DNA from: Ehretia macrophylla
Taxonomy: Eukaryota; Streptophyta; Magnoliopsida; Boraginales; Ehretiaceae
Length of the DNA stretch: 64,000 nt
Reading direction: 5' to 3'
Assembly: GCA_037974665.1 (NCBI GenBank)
Contig: CM075773.1
Span: 27,807,853 to 27,871,852 of the forward strand
Shown piece after piece: positions 58,977 to 64,000 of the stretch (position 1 is its first letter; each line of letters begins with the position of its first letter). Both the position numbers and the translations under genes were made by a program. The notes beneath the pieces were generated by a model that saw nothing but the letters and a program-made list of their open reading frames with translations, was not told the DNA's origin and did no database searches.

Positions 58977-59094
58977 GGGTGCAACACGGGGACTTCTCAG
59001 GCAGTCACCCATCGTAGTACTACTCTCGCCCAAGCACGCTAAACTTCAGAGTTCTGATGGGATCCAGTGCATTAGTGCTGGTAAGATCACACCC
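58977..59094 (-). rRNA. 5S rRNA gene copy 64
   Basis: Full length with 10 differences (C box 3, A box 1). Partner of copy 58 outside the converted tract. The -28 motif is CACATAAATG. Confidence 0.92.
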
Positions 59095-59654
59095 GTCATG
59101 TTGAGGACACAAATCATTTATGTGTTGATAGTTCACAGTCCCAGCCCAGAGAGATGGCCTATTCGAAAGGCCCAATGGGCTTAACGACGACCCAACTGTT
59201 TCAACAGCCCAGCATCCTCGTAAGACGTGATATCAATGTGTTGTACGGCCCAGTAATATCACTTGAGTTAGGTTGTCGTCCTTTTAAGAGCTCACAACGT
59301 ATGATCCGAGATGAAAAAATAGAGCAAAGGAAGAAAAGTGGCCCGAAATTGATGAAAAAGTTCAATTTTGGGCTCCAAAAAGGGCACAACAAAGCAAGCT
59401 TTCTGCCCACGTCGTTGAGCTCCCAGAGAGCTTTCCAACGGTATGTTGTGCGTTGCGTAACTCCTTACGGATCAAAAGTTATGGGCACCAGAACGACGGA
59501 GACCTGGTCACAAGCCCTACGCCCTCGGTTTATGGGCCCAGCCTCTAAGTAAAGCGAAGTTATCTTGCCCAAGGTGCTGTGGGATTCGATAATAGAAATG
59601 AGGTGGATAAAGTATCTTGGCAGCCCTAACCGGGGCAAAAACTATTGAAAACGG

Positions 59655-59772
59655 GGGTGCAACACGAGGACTTCCTAGGGGGTCACCTATCTTAGTCCTA
59701 CTCTCGCCCAAGCACGCTTAAGTTCGGAGTTCTGGTGGGATCCGATTCATTAGTGCTGGTATGATCGCACCC
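59655..59772 (-). rRNA. 5S rRNA gene copy 65
   Basis: Full length with 8 differences (C box 3, A box 1). It has the n38/n28/n26 variants of copies 57 and 63. The -28 box is intact. Confidence 0.92.
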
Positions 59773-60334
59773 GTCATGTTGAGGGCACAATTCCTTTATG
59801 TGTTGACGGTTCACAGTCCCAACCCAGAGAAATGGCCAATTCAAAAGGCCCAATGGGCTTAACGACAACCCATTGGCTTCAACAACGCAGCAACCTCGTA
59901 AGACCTGATATCGACGCGTTGTAGGGCCCTATCATATCCCGCCAGTTAGGTTGTCATCCTTTTAACAACTCACAACATGCGATTCAGGATTGAAAAATAG
60001 AGCAAAAGAAGAAAAGTGGCCCAAAACTGATAAAAATGTTTGATTATGGGCTCCAAAAATGGGCGCAGCCAAGCAGGCTTGCTGCCCCCGTCGTAGAGCT
60101 CTCGAAGAGCTTTCAAACGGTATGTTGTGCGCCGCGTAACTCCTTATAGATCAAAAGTTATGGGCACAAGAGCGACGGAGACCTAGTCACAAGCCCTACG
60201 CCCTCGATTTGCGAGCCCAGCCTCTACGTGAAGCAAAGTTGTCTTGCCCAAGGTGCCATGGGATTCGGTAATAGAAATGTAGTGGATAAAGTTTCTTGGC
60301 AACCCTAACCGGGGCAAGAAAAGTTGAAAAGGGG

Positions 60335-60452
60335 GGGTGCAACACGAGGACTTCCCAAGACGTCACCCACCCTAGTACTACTCTCGCCCAAGAACGTTAA
60401 ACTTCAGAGTTTTGATAGGATCTGGTGCATTAGTGCTGGTATGATCGCACCC
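60335..60452 (-). rRNA. 5S rRNA gene copy 66
   Basis: Full length with 11 differences, seven in control boxes (C box 4, A box 3). The -28 box is intact. Confidence 0.91.
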
Positions 60453-61010
60453 GTCATGTTGAGGACACAAATCCTTTATGTGTTGACGGTTCACAGTTCC
60501 AGCCCAGAGAGATGGCCCATTTAAAACGACCAATGGGCTTAACGACAACCCATCCGCTTTAACAACGTAGCATCCTCGTAAGATGTGATATTGACACGTT
60601 GTAGGGCCTTCTAATATCGCGCTAGTTAGGTTGTCATCTTTTTAACAGCTCACGACGTACGATCCGGGACAGAAAAATAGAGCAAAAGAAGAAAAGTGAC
60701 CGAAATTGATGAAAACATTCGATTTTGTCCATCAAAAACAGGCACAGCCAAGTAGGCTTGTTGCCCCCATCGTAGAGCTCCCGGAGAGCTTTCCAACTGT
60801 ATGTTGTACGCCGCACAACTCCCTACGGATCAAAAGTTATGGGCATCGGAGCGACGTACACCTGGTCACAAACCCTACACCCTCGGTTTCCGGGCCCTGC
60901 CTCTACGTGAAGTGAAGTTGTCTTGCCCAAGGTGCCGTGGGATTTGGTAATAGAAATGTGGTGGATAAAGAATCATGGTAGCCCTAACGGGGGCAAAAAA
61001 ATTGAAAAGG

Positions 61011-61128
61011 GGGGGCTACACGAGGACTTTCCAAGGGGTCACCCATCGTAGTACTACTCTCGCCCAAGCACGATTAACTTCGGAGTTCTGATGGGATTTG
61101 GTGCATTAGCGCTGGTGTGATCGCACCC
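61011..61128 (-). rRNA. 5S rRNA gene copy 67
   Basis: Full length with 10 differences (C box 2, A box 1). The 3' end is altered at n112 and n115. The -28 motif is CACATAAAGA. Confidence 0.91.
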
Positions 61129-61690
61129 ATCACATTAAGGGCACAAATTCTTTATGTGTTGACTGTTCACAGCCCCAACATAGAGAGATGGCCCATTCAA
61201 AAGGCCCAATGGGCTTAACAACAACCTATCCGCTTCAACAACCCAGCATCCTTGTAAGATGTGATATCGACACATTGTAAGGCCCTATAATATCTCGCGA
61301 GTTATGTTGTGGTCCTTTTAACAGCTCACGACGTACGATCCGGGACTGAAAAACAGAGCAAAGGAAGAAAAGTGGCCCGAAACTTATGAAAACAATCAAT
61401 TTTGGGCTCCGAAAACAACCGCAACTGAGTAGGCTTGATACCCCCATCGTAGAGCTCTCGGATAGCATTTCAACGGTATGCTATGCGTCGTGTAACTCCT
61501 TACGGATTAAAAGTTATGGGCACCGGAGCGACGGAGACTTGGTCACAAGCCCCATGCTCTCGGTTTGCAGGCCCATCCTCTACATGAAGCGAAGTTGTCT
61601 TGCCCAAGGTGCCGTGGGATTCGATAATAGAAATGTTGTGTATAAAGTATCTTGGCAACCCTAACCGGGGCAAAAGAAATTGAAAAGTGG

Positions 61691-61808
61691 GGGTGCAACA
61701 CAAGGACTTCCCAGAGGGTCACCCATCCAAGTTCTACTCTTACTTAAGCACGCTTAACTTCGGAGTTCTGATGGGATCCAGTACATTAGTGCAGGTATGA
61801 TCGCACCC
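61691..61808 (-). rRNA. 5S rRNA gene copy 68
   Basis: Full length with 11 differences, four within n64-68 across the IE and A-box edge (C box 2, IE 2, A box 1). The -28 box is intact. Confidence 0.91.
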
Positions 61809-62369
61809 GTCATGTTGTGGGCACAAATCCTTTATGTGTTGACAGTTCACAGTCCCAGCCCAGAGAGATGGCCCATTCAAAAAGCCCGATGGGCTTAACG
61901 ACAACCCATCCACTTCAACAACGCAGCATCCTCGCAAGATGTGATATGGACGCATTGTAGGGCTCTCTAATGTCCCACGAGTCAGGTTCTCGTCCTTTTA
62001 ACAGCTCACGACGTACGATCCGGGATGGAAAAACAAAGCCTAAGAAGAAAAGTGGCCCGAAAATTATGAAAACATTTGACTTTGGGCTACAAAAAGGGGC
62101 ACAGCTGAGCAGGCTTGTTGCTCCCATCATAGAGCACTCGAAGAGATTTCCAACAGTATGCTGGTCGCCGCGTAACTCCTTACAGATCAAAAGTTATAGG
62201 CACTGAAGTGACGGAGACCTAATCAAAAGCCCTACGCCCTCGGTTTGCGGGCCCAGCCTCTACGTGAAGCGAAGTTATCTGGCCCAAGGTGCCGTGGAAT
62301 TCGGTAATAGAAATGTGGTGGATAAAGAATCTTGGCAACCCTAACCGGGGCAAAAAAAATAGAAAAGGG

Positions 62370-62487
62370 GGGTGCAACAAGAGGACTTCCCAGGAGGTCA
62401 CATATCTTAGTACTACTATCTCCCAAACACGCATAACTTCAGAGTTCTGATGGGATCCAGTGCATTCCTAAGGGTATGAACGCACCC
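62370..62487 (-). rRNA. 5S rRNA gene copy 69
   Basis: The most diverged full-length copy: 17 differences (C box 4, IE 2, A box 2), with a burst at n16-21 in place of the GCACTAA segment. The -28 motif is CACATAAGGG. Best regarded as a pseudogene in place. Confidence 0.88.
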
Positions 62488-63046
62488 GTCATGTTTAGGG
62501 CACAAAGCCCTTATGTGTTGACAGTTCACAGTCACAGCCCAGACAGATGGCCCATTCAAAAGCCCCAATGGGCTTAACGACAACCCATTCGCTTCAAGAA
62601 CCCAGCATCCTCGTAAGACATGATATCGACGCGTTGTAGGGGCCTGTAATATCCCGCGAGTTAGGTTGTCGTCCTTTACCTGCTCATAACGTACGATCCG
62701 GGATGAAAAAATAGAGCAAAAGAAGAAAAGTGGACCGAAACTGATGAAAACGTTCGACTTTGGGCTCCAAAAATGGGCGCAGTAGAGAAGGCTTGCTACC
62801 CCCGTAGTAGAGCTCCCGGAGAGCTTTCCAATAGTTTGTTGTGCGTCGCGTAACTTCTTACTGATCACCAGTTATGGGCACCTGAGCGACGGAGACCTGG
62901 TCACAAGCCCTACGCCCTCGATTTATGGGCCCAGCGTCTACGTGAAGCGATGTTGTCTTACCCAAGGTGCCGTTGGATTCGGTAATAGAAATGTGGTGGT
63001 AAAGTATCTTGGCAAACCTAACCGGAGCAAAAAAAATTGAAAATGA

Positions 63047-63164
63047 GGGTGCAACACGAGGACTTCCTAGGGGGTCACCCATCCTAGTACTACTCTCGCT
63101 GAAGCATGCTTAACTTTGGAGTTCTTATGGGATCTGGTGCATTAGTGCTAGTATGATCGCACCG
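63047..63164 (-). rRNA. 5S rRNA gene copy 70
   Basis: Full length with 9 differences (C box 1, A box 2, and n1 itself changed G to C). The -28 motif is CACATAATGG. Confidence 0.92.
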
Positions 63165-63723
63165 GTCATGTTGTGGGCACAATTCCATTATGTGTTGGCG
63201 GTTCACAGTCCCAGCCTAGAGAGATGGCCAATTCAAAAGACCCAATGGGCATAATGACAACCCATCCTCTTCAACAACGTAGCATCCTCGAAAGACGTGA
63301 TATCAACGCATTGTAGGGCCTTCTAATGTCCAGCGAGTAAGGTTATCGTCCTTTTACCAACTCACGACATACAATCCGGGACGAAAAAATAGAGCAAAAG
63401 AAGAAAAGTGGCATGAAACTGATGAAAACATACGATTTTGCCCTCTAGAAATAGGAATAGCCGAGCAGGATTGTTGCCCCTATGGTAGAGCTCTCGGAGA
63501 GCTTTCCAACGGTATGTTGTGCGCAGCGTAACTCCTAACGAATCAAAAGTTATGGGCACCAAAGCGACGGAGACCTAGTCATAAGCCCTAGGCCCTCGGT
63601 TTTTGGCCCAGCATTTACGTGAAGCGAAGTTGTCTTGCCCAAGGTGCTCTGGGATTCGGTAAAAGAAATGTGGTGGATTAAGTATCTTGGCAACCCTAAC
63701 CGGGGCAACAAAAATTGAAAATG

Positions 63724-63841
63724 GGGTACAACACGAGGACTTCTCAGGCGATCACCCATCGTAGTACTACTCTCGCCCAAGCACGCTTAACTTCGTAGTT
63801 CTGATGGGATCCAGAGTATTAGTGCTGGTATGATCGCACCC
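63724..63841 (-). rRNA. 5S rRNA gene copy 71
   Basis: Full length with 9 differences (C box 3; A box and IE match the majority). The -28 motif is CACATAAATG. Confidence 0.92.
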
Positions 63842-64000
63842 GTAATGTTGAGAGCACAATTCATTTATGTGTTGACGGTTCGCAGTCCCAGCCCAGAGAG
63901 ATGGCCCATTCAGAAGGCCTAATGGGCTTAACGACAACCCATCCGCTTCAACAACGTAGAATCCTCGTAAGACGTGATATTGACGCATTGTACGGCCCTG
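63842..64000 (-). other. partial 5S spacer at the window edge
   Basis: This is the upstream promoter region of copy 71 with the TGGGCC/T cluster, cut by the window end. The array continues beyond it. Confidence 0.9.

Larger units (their letters stand above)
55230..59300. repeat. six-unit duplication, copy B (5S 59-64)
   Basis: Partner of 51195-55229, more diverged than the two- and four-unit duplications and so older. The 39 bp spacer deletion near 51458 is in copy A only. Confidence 0.8.
39080..64000 (-). repeat. 5S rDNA tandem array, right block
   Basis: This continues the left block after the LARD insertion with the same orientation and period. It holds the 5' end of copy 34, the stub of copy 35, and copies 36-71. 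It runs off the right edge inside a spacer, so the array extends further. Three larger direct duplications of whole units are superimposed on the array, two of them in this block. Confidence 0.95.

Noticed and set aside
9530-63841. CRISPR array or other bacterial repeat system
   Set aside because: Repeats are 679 bp units with a recognisable 5S rRNA gene; there are no short repeats with unique spacers and no bacterial genes.

Overview
The window is nuclear DNA from a flowering plant. Two things show this: about 55 kb of tandem 5S rDNA whose majority sequence reads as angiosperm 5S rRNA, and two LTR retrotransposons primed by plant initiator-methionine tRNA, one of them a Tekay/Del-type Ty3-gypsy element with a chromodomain. 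The species cannot be told from the sequence. No host protein-coding gene is supported anywhere.

Layout. Positions 1-9491 hold a minus-strand Tekay-like element: a partial 3' LTR cut by the window edge, polypurine tract, a decayed pol and gag (integrase with chromodomain, RNase H, reverse transcriptase, protease, zinc knuckles, gag), a primer-binding site and a complete 3.56 kb 5' LTR. Its right end lies inside a 5S intergenic spacer, so the element sits within the array. From 9492 to 31734 and again from 39080 to 64000 runs one head-to-tail 5S array, all transcribed from the minus strand. It has 71 gene positions: 69 full-length copies, one copy split by an insertion, and one 5'-terminal stub. 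The modal period is 679 bp, made of a 118 bp gene and a 561 bp spacer. Between the two blocks, 31735-39079 is a second, non-autonomous LTR element (LARD-like: 2.8-2.9 kb LTRs, 1.67 kb interior without gag or pol). It landed inside a 5S gene and is flanked by a 5 bp duplication with one mismatch.

How it works. Each unit carries a complete Pol III layout: a TATA-like box at -28 (best form CACATAAAGG), internal A box, IE and C box, and a T-rich terminator just after the gene. The copies are not homogenised. Against the majority base at each position, every copy has 5 to 17 differences in 118 nt, with an excess of C-to-T and G-to-A changes at CpG. With the retroelement insertions, deletions and weakened -28 boxes, this suggests a methylated, decaying and probably mostly silent part of a 5S locus. 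Recent turnover is also visible: duplications of 2, 4 and 6 units and a roughly 70 bp gene-conversion tract shared by copies 43 kb apart.

Conventions. n is the position in the 118 nt 5S transcript, n1 being at the high-coordinate end. Boxes follow the usual eukaryotic 5S numbering: A box n50-64, IE n67-72, C box n80-97. Differences are hand counts against the majority sequence. Copies are numbered 1-71 from left to right.
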